64,000 nucleotides of DNA from NCBI RefSeq assembly GCF_036226465.1, contig NZ_CP108476.1, forward strand, positions 8,308,001 to 8,372,000, given 5' to 3'. The notes beneath the pieces are model-generated. The model ran no database searches, was not told where the DNA came from, and saw only the letters and a program-made list of their open reading frames with translations. Below, piece after piece: positions 16,612 to 25,907 of the stretch; position 1 is the first letter of the stretch, and every line of letters begins with the position of its first letter. Source of the DNA: Kitasatospora sp. NBC_01250 (lineage in GTDB: Bacteria; Actinomycetota; Actinomycetes; Streptomycetales; Streptomycetaceae). The translations under genes and the position numbers were made by a program.

Positions 16612-17621
16612 GCGGCCGCGAGCAGATCCGCGGTGTGCCGACGCCGGAGCAGCTCGCGGGCGTCGCCCGCGCGGCCCTGGGTGCCCGCCGCCGCCTCGTC
16701 GGCGTGGCACGGCTGCGCGGCGGCACCAAGAAGGGCGTGTACCGGCTGACCTTTGATGACGACTCGACCGCGATCCTCTACAGCTGGCACGAGGCCGAGA
16801 ACTACTGGCCCACCGCGCCCGCCGACGCCGCCCAGGACCACGCCGACCCTTTCTCGGCCGCCTCGGGGCTCGACCTCTTCCAGGCAGCACACCGGCGCCT
16901 GGCGGCCCTGGGGATCCGCACGCCCCGCCTCCACTGGGCCGACCGCAGCGGAGCCCACTACCCGGCGGACCTCGCGGTGGTCGAGGACGTGCCCGGCGAG
17001 AACCTGGAGACGCTGCTGGACCGCGATCCTCGCCGGGCAGCCGCCACGCTGGAGCAACTAGCCGCGCTGCTCAACGTGTTGAGGAGTTCGACCGCGCCGC
17101 ACTTCGGCAAGGTCGCGCTGATCGACGGCGGCGGTCACTCCCGCGGGGAGTCGTGCGAGGGGATCGTCCTCGATCGGGCGCTCGACGACCTCGCCGAAGC
17201 CGCCTCGCGCGATCCACGCCTCGCGGATGCCCGCGCCCGGCTGGAGGAGAGGCTTCGCATCCTGGCCGCCCGGGTGCGCCCGCGCGCGGAGTACGCCCTC
17301 GTCCACGGTGAACTCGGCCCGGACCACGTGCTGGTGGACCGATTCGGGCAGCCGGTCCTGATCGACATCGAGGGCCTGATGTTCTTCGACGCCGAATGGG
17401 AGCACGCCTTCCTGCGGATCCGCTTCGGCTCCCACCACCAGCGGCTCGACCCCGGCGGCCTGGACGAACAGCGCCTGGAGTGCTACCTGTTGGCGATGCG
17501 CCTGTCCCTGGTCGCCGGTCCGCTGCGGCTGCTGGACGGCGACTTCCCCGACCGCGACTTCATGCGGGGGATCGCGGAGCACAACCTGCAGCAGGCGCTG
17601 GCGTTCCTGCGGGACGGGTGA
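16608..17621 (+). CDS. APH-fold phosphotransferase
   Basis: 337 residues from GTG 16608, translationally coupled to the previous gene. Protein-kinase-like small-molecule kinase: GTKKGVYRLTF glycine-rich strand, ALVHGELGPDHVLVD (Brenner-type catalytic loop, with HGE where most members have HGD) and VLIDIEGLMFFD (metal Asp). It could phosphorylate an antibiotic or a metabolite. The HGE substitution for the catalytic Asp is notable, although a later His-Asp pair (PDH) lies close by. Convergent with the LysR gene. Confidence 0.82.
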   Translation: MSGREQIRGVPTPEQLAGVARAALGARRRLVGVARLRGGTKKGVYRLTFDDDSTAILYSWHEAENYWPTAPADAAQDHADPFSAASGLDLFQAAHRRLAALGIRTPRLHWADRSGAHYPADLAVVEDVPGENLETLLDRDPRRAAATLEQLAALLNVLRSSTAPHFGKVALIDGGGHSRGESCEGIVLDRALDDLAEAASRDPRLADARARLEERLRILAARVRPRAEYALVHGELGPDHVLVDRFGQPVLIDIEGLMFFDAEWEHAFLRIRFGSHHQRLDPGGLDEQRLECYLLAMRLSLVAGPLRLLDGDFPDRDFMRGIAEHNLQQALAFLRDG

Positions 17622-17628
17622 GGGCCGG

Positions 17629-18552
17629 TCACCGCGCCGGTGGCTCGGGGAGCCAGTCGTTCCTCGGGTCGTACTCCAGCCAACGGTGCTGCGCCGCCTG
17701 CGCGGTGCAGGCCGCGACGAGGCCGGCCAGGCCGGGGTGCCCGCCGCCGGCGGGCCAGAGCAGCGACCAGGCGTACAGCGGGGTGGGGTCGACCAGCGGG
17801 ACGGTGCGAAGGCCCGGGACCTGCGGCAGGGACAGGTCGGCGGGCAGCAGCGAGAAGCGGTGCGGCTCTTCGGCGACCTCGGCGAGGAAGTGGGGGAGGC
17901 CCAGGTTGACGCTCGCGCTCCGGTGCCGGATGCCGAAGCGCTCGGCGAACTGGTGCAGGAAGTCGAGCCGCTCCAGCGGGCCGGGTGCCCACAGCAGACT
18001 GTCGCGCAACTGCTCGGGCCGCAGGGCCGGTTCGGTCGCGAGCCGATGGTCCGCGCTCAGCACGGCGTCCACCGGTTCGAGGCGGACCAGCCGGTGCGTG
18101 AGCGCGGCGGGCAGCGGCGGGTGGACCCGGCCGAAGGCCGCGTCGATGTCGCCGTGCAGCAGCGCGGTCGTCACCGACGGCAGATCGCGCCCGTGTCCCA
18201 GCACCAGCTCACCGGCCCGGCCGGCGACCTGGGCCAGCGTCCGCATCGGCGCGTAGAGGTGCCCCCAGACGTCCACGTGCAGCGGGCGGTCCGGCCCCAC
18301 CACCGCCGCGACCGCGGCATCGGCGGCGGCCAGGGTCTGCCGGGCCGGCGGCAGGAACCGCGCCCCGGCCTCGGTGAGGCGCACCCCGGTGGCGCCGCGT
18401 TCGAGCAGCCTGGTGCCGAGCAGGGACTCCAGCCGCGCGACCCGCTTGGACAGCGCCTGCTGGCTGATGCCGAGGGCCGCGGCGGCCCGGCCGAAGTGCA
18501 GCTCCTCGGCGGTGCGCACGAAGGCACGTACCTGCGCCACGTCGAGATCCAT
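17629..18552 (-). CDS. LysR-family transcriptional regulator
   Basis: 307 residues from ATG 18552 (MDLDVAQVRAFV). The N-terminal winged HTH reads LHFGRAAAALGISQQALSKRVARLE. A periplasmic-binding-like effector domain follows (residues 90-290). It is divergent from the dehydrogenase/hydrolase pair, which it probably controls through the palindrome in the 89-bp gap. Confidence 0.93.
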   Translation of the reverse strand: MDLDVAQVRAFVRTAEELHFGRAAAALGISQQALSKRVARLESLLGTRLLERGATGVRLTEAGARFLPPARQTLAAADAAVAAVVGPDRPLHVDVWGHLYAPMRTLAQVAGRAGELVLGHGRDLPSVTTALLHGDIDAAFGRVHPPLPAALTHRLVRLEPVDAVLSADHRLATEPALRPEQLRDSLLWAPGPLERLDFLHQFAERFGIRHRSASVNLGLPHFLAEVAEEPHRFSLLPADLSLPQVPGLRTVPLVDPTPLYAWSLLWPAGGGHPGLAGLVAACTAQAAQHRWLEYDPRNDWLPEPPAR

Positions 18553-18569
18553 GGCGCCCACCTTAGGTG

Positions 18570-18584
18570 ACAACCAGGGGTTGT
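18570..18584. promoter_or_regulatory. Palindromic LysR-type operator
   Basis: acaacc-agg-ggttgt is a perfect 15-bp dyad 17 bp upstream of the LysR start, in the divergent promoter region; partial matches (ggttgttgttgg) follow at 18596-18607. Confidence 0.65.
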
Positions 18585-18641
18585 CGGATTCCCCCGGTTG
18601 TTGTTGGACCCCGGGTCGGCCCGAGCGGTTGCATCATCGGC

Positions 18642-19562
18642 ATGCAGAGACTGATTCCCACGGGCCAGCAGGCGCGTCCGGTCGCCTTCGCCGAGGCCCC
18701 CCAACCCGTCCCGGGGCCCGGTGAGGCCCTGGTCAAGGTCGAGGCGTTCGCGCCGAACCGCGGCGAGACCTTCCTCCTCGAACGCCCCTGGCCGGGGGTG
18801 CTTCCCGGCAAGGACATCGCGGGGCTCGTCGTGCAGGCCGCAGCGGACGGCACGGGCCCCGGCATCGGCACCCGCGTGGTCGGGCATCCGGCCCAGGGTG
18901 GCTGGGCCGAGTACGCCGCGGTGCCCACGCACTCGCTCGCGGCGCTCCCGGACGGCATCGACAGCGTACGGGCGGCGGCCCTGCCGCTGGCCGGAATCAC
19001 CGCCCTGCGGCTGCTGCGCACGGCCGGCTCACCGGCCGGTCGGAGGGTGCTGCTGACCGGAGCTTCGGGAGGCGTCGGGCACTACGTCACCGAACTGGCC
19101 GTCGGGGCCGGCGCCGAACTGACTGCGGTGACGGCCACACCGGAGCGTGGCGAGCGGCTCGCGGAGCTGGGCGCCACGGTCGTGCACGACGTCGCGGCGG
19201 CGCAGGGACCGTTCGACATCGTGCTGGAGTCCACGGGCGGGCCGGATCTGCCGGTCGCCCTCTCCAAGGTCCGCCCGGGCGGCCTGCTCGTCTGGTTCGG
19301 CCAGGCGAGCCGCACCCCGGTGACCCTCGACTTCTTCCAACTCCTGGGCGGGCCCGAGCGCGTGAGGATCCAGCACTTCCACTATGCCGGTGCGCCGTAC
19401 GACGCCGACCTCAAGTCCCTGGTGAGCCTGGTGGACCAGGGCCGGCTGCACCCGGAGATCGGCCGGACCGCCGACTGGGCGCAGACCGCCGACACGCTGG
19501 TCGACCTGCGCGAGCGCCGCATCCGCGGCAAGGCCGTGCTGCTGACGGGAGGAGCACGATGA
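18642..19562 (+). CDS. Quinone-oxidoreductase-type MDR dehydrogenase (zinc-free)
   Basis: 306 residues from ATG 18642. The GroES-like N-terminus has EAFAPNRGETFLL and LPGKDIAGLV, but lacks the structural and catalytic zinc ligands. The Rossmann motif VLLTGASGGVGHYVTELA binds NADPH. Family members reduce quinones or enoyl compounds. It overlaps the hydrolase start by 4 nt (ATGA). Confidence 0.9.
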   Translation: MQRLIPTGQQARPVAFAEAPQPVPGPGEALVKVEAFAPNRGETFLLERPWPGVLPGKDIAGLVVQAAADGTGPGIGTRVVGHPAQGGWAEYAAVPTHSLAALPDGIDSVRAAALPLAGITALRLLRTAGSPAGRRVLLTGASGGVGHYVTELAVGAGAELTAVTATPERGERLAELGATVVHDVAAAQGPFDIVLESTGGPDLPVALSKVRPGGLLVWFGQASRTPVTLDFFQLLGGPERVRIQHFHYAGAPYDADLKSLVSLVDQGRLHPEIGRTADWAQTADTLVDLRERRIRGKAVLLTGGAR

Positions 19563-20563
19563 GCGCCCGGGATCTCGCCGCCGAGTTCGCCGCCGCGCTG
19601 TGGACGCGCGCCACCGGTGTGGGCGTCGACCCGCACGAGTACCGGCGCGTCACCGACGGCCTCGGCTCCGTCGCCGACTGCGGACCGGCCTTCGCGCGCA
19701 CGGGACACGCCTACCTCCAGCGCGCACAGGAGGCGGGATCGTCCCGCTCGGCGGGGGAGTACCGGCTGACGGCGGCCCGCTGGTTCCATCTCGCCACCCT
19801 GGCACCGTCCTGGGCGGCGAGCGAGGCCGCCGCCCAGGCGGACCGCGCCCTGGGGGAGGCGCTCGCCCTGCTGGAGCCCGGTGCGCGGCGGGTGAGCGGG
19901 GAGGGGTTCACCGGCTGGCTGCGCGGCCCGGCCGATGCGCCCGGGACGGTGGTCGTCGTCCCCGGGCTGGACTCGGCCAAGGAGGAGTTCCTCGATCTGG
20001 CGTCCGCGCTGCTGGACCGGGGGCTGGCCGTGTTCGCGATGGACGGCCCCGGGCAGGGCGTGCTCGCGGCCACCACGACCCTGCAGCCGGCGTACGAGCA
20101 GGTGGTCGGCCGGGTCGTCGATGCCCTGGGGGTCGCGCGCATCGGGCTCGTCGGCCTCAGCCTGGGCGGCTACTTCGCCGCCCGGACCGCGGCGTTGGAG
20201 CCGCGGGTGGCGACGGTCGCGACCGTCAGCGGGCCCTTCCGGCTCGACTGGGACGAACTGCCCGTTCCGGTAAGGGAGATCATGGCCACGCGGGCCGGCG
20301 GGGCGGCTGCGGCCCGGGAGTTCGCCCGCCAGGTCGACCTGGCCGCGCTGGCACCGCGCATCGCGGCTCCGCTGCTGGTCGTCGACGGGGCGCAGGACGT
20401 CATTCCCGGCGTGACGAACGGCGAGCCGCTGGCCCGTCTGGCGCCGCACGGCAGCTACCTGTCCGTCCCGCACGGCGATCACCTGCTCGGCAACGCGCGG
20501 CCCGACTGGCTGCCCCGGGTGGCGGACCGGATGGCGCAGGCGCTGACGGGGGCCGGCGGCTGA
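19559..20563 (+). CDS. Alpha/beta hydrolase (FrsA/DUF1100-like)
   Basis: 334 residues. An N-terminal helical cap (about 1-115) precedes the hydrolase core: VVVVPGLDSAKEEF (oxyanion strand), VGLSLGGYFAARTA with nucleophile Ser in GLSLGG, VVDGAQDVI (acid) and PHGDHLLGN (catalytic His). The layout resembles the FrsA and 2,6-dihydroxy-pseudooxynicotine hydrolase families, which cleave C-C or ester bonds. Coupled to the dehydrogenase; joint breakdown of an aromatic or ketone compound is inferred. Confidence 0.85.
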   Translation: MSARDLAAEFAAALWTRATGVGVDPHEYRRVTDGLGSVADCGPAFARTGHAYLQRAQEAGSSRSAGEYRLTAARWFHLATLAPSWAASEAAAQADRALGEALALLEPGARRVSGEGFTGWLRGPADAPGTVVVVPGLDSAKEEFLDLASALLDRGLAVFAMDGPGQGVLAATTTLQPAYEQVVGRVVDALGVARIGLVGLSLGGYFAARTAALEPRVATVATVSGPFRLDWDELPVPVREIMATRAGGAAAAREFARQVDLAALAPRIAAPLLVVDGAQDVIPGVTNGEPLARLAPHGSYLSVPHGDHLLGNARPDWLPRVADRMAQALTGAGG

Positions 20564-20570
20564 ACCGCCG
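20554..20570. terminator. Short GC hairpin at a convergent gene junction
   Basis: cggcgg-ctgaa-ccgccg overlaps the stop of the hydrolase gene and lies just before the end of the convergent GlxA gene; it may serve both directions. There is no T-tract. Confidence 0.4.
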
Positions 20571-20575
20571 CACCG

Positions 20576-21541
20576 TCACGGCCGGTTCCGCGCGGCGGGC
20601 ATCGAGCGCGCGCGGAAGGTGCGGCGGTAGGTGTCCGGCGGCACGCCGACCGTGCGGTTGAAGTGCCGGCGCAGCGTGGTGGCGGTGCCCATGCCGGTGG
20701 CCGTCGCGACGGCCTCGATGCTGTCGTCGGTGGTCTCCAGCAACTCCTGAGCGTGGCGGATCCGTTGGACCAGCAGCCACTGCAGCGGGGTGGTGCCGGT
20801 CACCGTCCTGAAGTGCCGGCCCAGGTTGCGCGAGCTCATGTTGGCGCGGCGGGCCAGGTCCTGGACGGTGAGCGGCTGGTCCAGTCGTTCGACGGCCCAG
20901 GGCAGCAGGTCGGCCAGGGGGTGGTTGTCGGGGGCGGGCACGGGGGTGGTCACGAACTGGGCCTGGCCGCCGTCACGGTGCGGGGGCACGACCAGGCGGC
21001 GGGCGAGGGTGTTGGCGACCGAGGAGCCGTGGTCCAGGCGCACCAGGTGCAGGCACAGGTCCATCGCGGCGGCCTTGCCGGCGGAGGTGAGCACGCTGCC
21101 GTTGTCCACGTAGAGCACGTCCGGGTCCACCGTCACCCGGGGATGGCGGGCGGCCAGGGCCCGGGTGTGCGCCCAGTGGGTGGTGGCGCTCCGCCCGTCC
21201 AGCAGCCCGGCGGCGGCCAGCACGAACGCGCCCGTGCAGAGCGAGGCCACCCGGGCGCCCGCGCGATGGGCCGTGCGCACCGCGTCGACCAGGTCGGCAG
21301 GTGGATCCTGGTCGACGTCGGCCCAGCCCGGGACGATCACGGTGTCCGCGTCCGCGAGCCCGTCGAGCCCGCGGTCGGGCTCCAGCCGGAACCGGCCGGC
21401 CCGCACGGCGCCCGGCCCGCAGAGGGAGAGGCGGTACCAGGGGTCCGCCAGGCCGATCGGGTTGGCGCCGAAGACCTCGCAGGCCAGGGCCAGCTCGAAG
21501 TGCAGCATTCCGTCGGTGACGGCCAGTGCGACAGTTCCCAC
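20576..21541 (-). CDS. GlxA-type AraC regulator (DJ-1/PfpI + AraC HTH)
   Basis: 321 residues from GTG 21541. The N-terminal DJ-1-like domain has ASLCTGAFVLAAAGLLDGR (nucleophile-elbow Cys) and the C-terminal AraC domain has two HTHs (VQDLARRANMSSRNLGRHF; IEAVATATGMGTATTLRRHF). Start chosen because TACAAT sits exactly 7 nt upstream on the minus strand, giving a leaderless mRNA. It faces the divergent reductase gene, its probable target. Confidence 0.9.
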   Translation of the reverse strand: MGTVALAVTDGMLHFELALACEVFGANPIGLADPWYRLSLCGPGAVRAGRFRLEPDRGLDGLADADTVIVPGWADVDQDPPADLVDAVRTAHRAGARVASLCTGAFVLAAAGLLDGRSATTHWAHTRALAARHPRVTVDPDVLYVDNGSVLTSAGKAAAMDLCLHLVRLDHGSSVANTLARRLVVPPHRDGGQAQFVTTPVPAPDNHPLADLLPWAVERLDQPLTVQDLARRANMSSRNLGRHFRTVTGTTPLQWLLVQRIRHAQELLETTDDSIEAVATATGMGTATTLRRHFNRTVGVPPDTYRRTFRARSMPAARNRP

Positions 21542-21548
21542 GTCCGGA

Positions 21549-21554
21549 ATTGTA
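21549..21554 (-). promoter_or_regulatory. -10 box of a leaderless GlxA promoter
   Basis: TACAAT on the minus strand, seven bases before GTG 21541. No ribosome-binding site lies between them. Confidence 0.5.
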
Positions 21555-21651
21555 CGGGTGATGGCGTTCCGGACACTCGTCCTGGGGTGCGCACAACCGC
21601 CAGGATGTCCGTGACAGAGCGCAGAGATCATTCGAGCACGGGGGACAACCC

Positions 21652-22701
21652 ATGGGATCAGCACACACGGTGACGGTGTTCGGCGCGTACGGGCACACCG
21701 GACGCTTCGTGGTGGCGGAGCTGCTGGAGCGCGGCTTCGTCCCCGTCCTGGCCGGCCGCGACGCCGACCGACTGCACGCACTGGCAGGTGAGTTCGGACT
21801 CGACGGCCCGGCCTCGGTCCGCCCCGCGTCGGTCGACGACCCGGACTCGCTCGACCGCGCCCTGGCCGGCGCGGCGGCCGTCCTCAACTGCGCCGGGCCG
21901 TTCGCCACCACGGCCGCCCCGGTGATCGAGGCGGCGCTGCGCGCCCGGGTCCCGTACCTGGATGTGGCGGCCGAGATCGAGGCCAACGCCGACACCTTCG
22001 CGCAGTTCGCCGACCGTGCCCGCGCCGCGGGTGTGCTGGTCGTCCCGGCGATGGCCTTCTACGGCGGCCTCGGCGACCTGCTGGTCACCGCCGCGATGGG
22101 CGACTGGACGGCGGCCGACGAGGCGCACGTCGCGTACGGGCTGAGCGGCTGGCAGCCCACCGCGGGGACCCGGACAGCGGGCGCGGTCTCCCGGGAGCGA
22201 CGGGGCGGCGGGCGCGTCGTGTACGCCAACGGGCGGCTGGAGCGCCGCCATGACGACCCGCCGGCCCTGGAGTGGGCCTTCCCCGCCCCGATGGGACCGC
22301 GGGCCGTCATCGGGGAGTTCACCATGGCCGATGTGGTGACCGTCCCGAGCCACCTGGCCATCCCCGAGGTGCGCACCTACATGACCACCGAGGCGGCGCG
22401 GGACATCGCGGACCCGGACACCCCGGCGCCGACCGCGGTCGACGCGCACGGGCGGTCCGACCAGACCTTCCTCGTCGACGTCGTCGTGCACAGCGGCGGG
22501 GAGCGACGGCGCGCGGTCGCCAAGGGGCAGGACATCTACGCCGTCACGGCCCCCTTGGTGGTGGAGGCCGTGGACCGGGTCCTCTCCGGGCGGACGGCGA
22601 CGACGGGCGTCGCCTCCGCCGGCGAGGTCTTCGACGCGCGGGACTTCCTCCGTGCGCTGTCACCGCACATCACCGTGGAGCTCGGGGTGGCTCCCGCCTG
22701 A
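21652..22701 (+). CDS. Saccharopine-dehydrogenase-like NAD(P)-binding protein
   Basis: 349 residues from ATG 21652. The N-terminal Rossmann motif VTVFGAYGHTGRFVVAELLERG is followed by VPVLAGRD, as in the saccharopine dehydrogenase / trans-acting enoyl reductase group. It probably reduces a C=C or C=N bond of an unidentified substrate. It is transcribed divergently from the GlxA regulator. Confidence 0.85.
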   Translation: MGSAHTVTVFGAYGHTGRFVVAELLERGFVPVLAGRDADRLHALAGEFGLDGPASVRPASVDDPDSLDRALAGAAAVLNCAGPFATTAAPVIEAALRARVPYLDVAAEIEANADTFAQFADRARAAGVLVVPAMAFYGGLGDLLVTAAMGDWTAADEAHVAYGLSGWQPTAGTRTAGAVSRERRGGGRVVYANGRLERRHDDPPALEWAFPAPMGPRAVIGEFTMADVVTVPSHLAIPEVRTYMTTEAARDIADPDTPAPTAVDAHGRSDQTFLVDVVVHSGGERRRAVAKGQDIYAVTAPLVVEAVDRVLSGRTATTGVASAGEVFDARDFLRALSPHITVELGVAPA

Positions 22702-22785
22702 GGTCGGGCGCGCTCTGAGAGCGGGCACGCTCGGGCACGCTTTGAGGTCGGGCACGCTCGTGCGGGTCGTGCGGGTCGGGCACGG

Positions 22786-24522
22786 TCAGGCGGAGGGCGC
22801 TTCGATCCCGAGGGCGTGGCGGAAGACGTCGCACGGGTCCCAGCGGGCCTTGACCTGCTGCAGGCGCGGGTAGTTGTCCTTGTAGTAGAGGGCGTGCCAG
22901 GGGGTCCCGGAGGTGTTCCACGCGGGGTCGGCGAGGTCCACGTCGGGGTAGTTGATGTAGGAGCCGTCGCTGACCTCGCCGGGGACGGGGACGCCCCCGG
23001 TGTCGCGGTACACGTCGCGGTACAGCTCGCGGACCCAGGCCAGGTTGCCGGCGTCGTCCGACTCGTCGGCCCAGGTGGCGTGGTAGACGGCCTTCATGAT
23101 CGAGTCGCGCTGGGCGACGGCGGTGGCCTGCGGCGCGACGGTGTTGACCTGGCCGCCGTAGCCGACCAGGAGCATGCCGCTGGTCGTGCCGCCGGTGCTG
23201 TTCGTCAGGTGGCGGTAGATGGTGGAGAGCTGGTCGTCGGTCAGGCGGCGGCGCAGGTAGCCGGCCTTCTCCTTGTAGCGGCGGGTGATCATGTCGCCGG
23301 GTTCGCCGTTGCCGGGCCAGGTCATGGGGTGCAGCCAGGGCATGGTGCGCCGGCCGTTGAGGACTTCGGTGACGTCCGTGCCGGCGGTCAGAGCGGTGAC
23401 GAAGTCGGTGACGAGGGCGTCGGCACCCGGGATGCCCGCGTCGATCTGCACGACCAGCTGGAAGCTGCCGGCGCTGCAGTGCGCGGGTTCGAGGACGGCG
23501 TACAGGCCCGCCGCGGGGGAGCCGGGTGTGCTGTTGTCCTCGTGCCAGGTCCCGAAATTGCGCAGGATGGTGGTAAATGCCTGTTCATTCATTTTCGCGT
23601 CCCAGGCCCAGACGACCAGGCACTCCAGCAGCTCGCCCGGCGCGGGCGGCAGCAGCTTCGTCGGGTCGGTGGTGGCGCCGGTGACGGTGTTGCTGCCGTT
23701 GCCGTTGCCGCTGCCGGTGGCGTCGGGCGAGCGCAGCCAGTAGCGGGTGACGACGCCGAAGTTGCCGCCACCGCCACCGGCGTGCGCCCACCACAGGTCG
23801 TGGTTCGGGTCGTCGGAGTCGCGGGTGGCGACCACCGCGCGGGCGCTGCCGTCCCGGTCGACGACCACCACCTCCACGGCGTGCAGATGGTCCACCACCG
23901 AGCCGTACCGGCGGGACAGCGGCCCGTACCCGCCGCCGACCAGGTGCCCGCCGGCGCCCACCTCCGGGCAGCCGCCCGCCGGGATCGTCACGCCCCAGAC
24001 CTTGAACAGGGTCCGGTACACGTGCCCGAGCGTCGCCCCCGGCTGCACCGCGAAGGCGCCCATCACGGGGTCGAAGCCGACGGCGTCCATCGGGGAGAGG
24101 TCCAGCAGGATCCGCACCGCGGGATCGGCGGTGAAGTTCTCGAAGCAGTGGCCGCCGCTGCGCACCGCGATCCGCCGCCCGGAGCGGACGGCGTCGCCCA
24201 CCGCCTGCACCACCTGCTCGGTGGAGCCGACCACGCGGATCTCCTCCGGCTGCCCGACGAATCGCCAGTTGTCGCCGCGCAGCAGGCTGTCGTACCGGGT
24301 GTCGCCCGGCCGCACCGTCACCGGCCCGAACGGTGTCGCCTGCGGCGCGCCGCCACGGTCGGCCGTGGCGGCTCCGGTGCCCGCACCCGGACTCCCACTC
24401 GCTGTCCCTGCCGCCTCGGCGGTGCCCCCGGCCAGCCCCACCACCGCGCCGCCGACCGCCACCGCACCGGCGCGGGTGAGCAGTTGGCGGCGTCCCAGCC
24501 GCTCGTCCGTCGATCGGTCCAT
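22786..24522 (-). CDS. Tat-exported FAD oxidoreductase, berberine-bridge type
   Basis: 578 residues from ATG 24522 with gggaga upstream; the frame stays open further but has no better start. Twin-arginine signal GRRQLLTRAGAVAVGG predicts folded export. The PCMH-type FAD domain holds AVRSGGHCFENF (His for 8-alpha-histidyl FAD) and GGCPEVGAGGHLVGGGYG (Cys for the second, 6-S-cysteinyl bond). The C-terminal BBE domain ends NYPRLQQVKARWDPCDVF. Members oxidise sugars, alkaloids or polyketides outside the cell. It converges with the reductase gene across an 84-bp spacer of gggcacgct-type short repeats. Confidence 0.93.
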   Translation of the reverse strand: MDRSTDERLGRRQLLTRAGAVAVGGAVVGLAGGTAEAAGTASGSPGAGTGAATADRGGAPQATPFGPVTVRPGDTRYDSLLRGDNWRFVGQPEEIRVVGSTEQVVQAVGDAVRSGRRIAVRSGGHCFENFTADPAVRILLDLSPMDAVGFDPVMGAFAVQPGATLGHVYRTLFKVWGVTIPAGGCPEVGAGGHLVGGGYGPLSRRYGSVVDHLHAVEVVVVDRDGSARAVVATRDSDDPNHDLWWAHAGGGGGNFGVVTRYWLRSPDATGSGNGNGSNTVTGATTDPTKLLPPAPGELLECLVVWAWDAKMNEQAFTTILRNFGTWHEDNSTPGSPAAGLYAVLEPAHCSAGSFQLVVQIDAGIPGADALVTDFVTALTAGTDVTEVLNGRRTMPWLHPMTWPGNGEPGDMITRRYKEKAGYLRRRLTDDQLSTIYRHLTNSTGGTTSGMLLVGYGGQVNTVAPQATAVAQRDSIMKAVYHATWADESDDAGNLAWVRELYRDVYRDTGGVPVPGEVSDGSYINYPDVDLADPAWNTSGTPWHALYYKDNYPRLQQVKARWDPCDVFRHALGIEAPSA

Positions 24523-24721
24523 CACGTTCTCCCGTCCGCCCGTGGCAAGGCCCCGTGTCCTCGCCCGCCCGCGAACGCTACACGCGCACTGCTGCCTAAT
24601 CACCGTGCCGCGCCCGATGATTGATGATCCATCAATTCCGTGACCGCCCCGGCCGGATGCTGCCCTCGCGCGACCCCCCCCGAGCGGCCGGCTCCCGCGG
24701 GCCGGGCTATCCTGGCCATCC

Positions 24722-25579
24722 ATGGATGATCTTCACCCCCTGCCCACCACCCCCCTCACGGTCGCGGCCGGCCAGGCCGCCTGCGTCGCGCTGGACATCC
24801 CCGCGAACGTCGCCGCAGCCGCCGACCTAGTCCGTCGCGCCGCCGACCGGGGAGCCGAGCTGCTGGTCCTGCCGGAGCTCTTCCTCACCGGCTACGAGCC
24901 CGCGGGCATCGCGGCCGATCCCGACCGCCACACCCTGAACGCGGCCGACCCCCGGCTGGACCCCCTCGCCGCGGCCTGCGCCGAGACGCGCACCGCCGTG
25001 GTGGCCGGAGCCCCGACCCGCGACCCCGACACCGGGCGGCTGCACATCTCCGCCCTGGTCCTCGACCGCGAGGGCCGCTTCGCCGTCCAGTACGACAAGC
25101 AGCACTCCACCCCGAGCGAGCGCGCCGCCGGCTTCAGCTCCGGCACCCACGGCTGCACCCTCACCCTCGACGGCTGGCGCCTGGGCCTGGGCATCTGCTG
25201 GGACTCCGGCTTCCCCGAACACGCCCGCGCCGCCGCACTCGACGGCTGCCACGCCTACCTGGTCGGCGCCATGTTCGGCCTCGGCGCCGGCATCCACCAG
25301 CGCGCCGTCGTCTTCCCGGCCCGCGCCCTGGACAACACCAGCTACACCCTGCTCGCCAACCACTGCGCCCCCAGCGGCCCCTTCCACGGCTGCGGCGGCA
25401 GCGCCGTCTGGAACCCCGACGGCACCCTCCTCACCGACGCGGGCCCCGCCGACCCCGCCATCGCCGTCGCCCGCCTCGACCCCCACCCCCTCGCCGCCGC
25501 CCGCACCGCCGAGCCCGTCCTGCTAGACCCGTCCCTCACCACCCCACCCGGCCCCCGCCGCACGGCCCCGTTGGCCTGA
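24722..25579 (+). CDS. Carbon-nitrogen hydrolase (nitrilase superfamily)
   Basis: 285 residues from ATG 24722. The Glu-Lys-Cys triad is complete: E52 in LVLPELFLTGY, K126 in QYDKQH and C159 in LGICWDSGFPE. Members hydrolyse amides, carbamoyl-amines or nitriles in the cytoplasm; the omega-amidase/deaminated-glutathione branch is possible. Its start is divergent from the FAD oxidoreductase. Confidence 0.92.
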   Translation: MDDLHPLPTTPLTVAAGQAACVALDIPANVAAAADLVRRAADRGAELLVLPELFLTGYEPAGIAADPDRHTLNAADPRLDPLAAACAETRTAVVAGAPTRDPDTGRLHISALVLDREGRFAVQYDKQHSTPSERAAGFSSGTHGCTLTLDGWRLGLGICWDSGFPEHARAAALDGCHAYLVGAMFGLGAGIHQRAVVFPARALDNTSYTLLANHCAPSGPFHGCGGSAVWNPDGTLLTDAGPADPAIAVARLDPHPLAAARTAEPVLLDPSLTTPPGPRRTAPLA

Positions 25580-25907
25580 GCCTCCCTCTCACGACGCCTA
25601 CCCCCTGACACCTGCGCGCCTGAGGGCAGTCCGCCACCACGGCGACATCACCCGTGGGGGTTCATGTCCGAGGGGGGACTTGAACCATTCGCCAACCCGG
25701 AGTGGGCCTGCGTGGTGCTGGATCTGGATGGTCTGTGAGCTCCAGCGGCAAGTGGATCGCCTTCCGCTGTCGCAACCGGGCCGACCGACACGGCATGGGT
25801 TGGCCTCGTCCGGCTGCACGACCTCGTGGTCACGTCAGATGTTCTACCGGGACGCTGGGCAGCTGGGGGAGGGTGGTAGCGCTGTCACTCCGGTCGGCTA
25901 CGCTGAG
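25580..25907. other. Gene-free stretch with repeat copy A
   Basis: 328 bp without a supportable gene; short open frames on both strands lack coding character. It holds copy A of the 80-bp repeat and, towards 25907, a TACGCT box that may be the promoter for the Rhs1 locus. Confidence 0.5.
25664..25743. repeat. 80-bp degenerate direct repeat, copy A
   Basis: Matches 32830-32909 (copy B) in the same orientation at roughly four of five positions. The best-kept part is gtccgaggggggacttg, which on the minus strand resembles a tRNA T-loop and 3' end (caagtcccccctcggac). No acceptor or D-arm partner is present, so this is not a tRNA gene. Copies A and B bracket the first Rhs locus. Confidence 0.7.

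Noticed and set aside
22702..22785. CRISPR-like short repeats (gggcacgct)
   Set aside because: Units are 9-12 bp, irregularly spaced and limited to 84 bp, with no cas genes; simple GC repeats in a convergent gap.
25640..25743. tRNA gene on the minus strand suggested by a T-loop-like caagtccccc sequence
   Set aside because: The 5' acceptor strand, D-arm and anticodon arm are absent, and the T-stem does not pair; the same holds for the copy near 32830.
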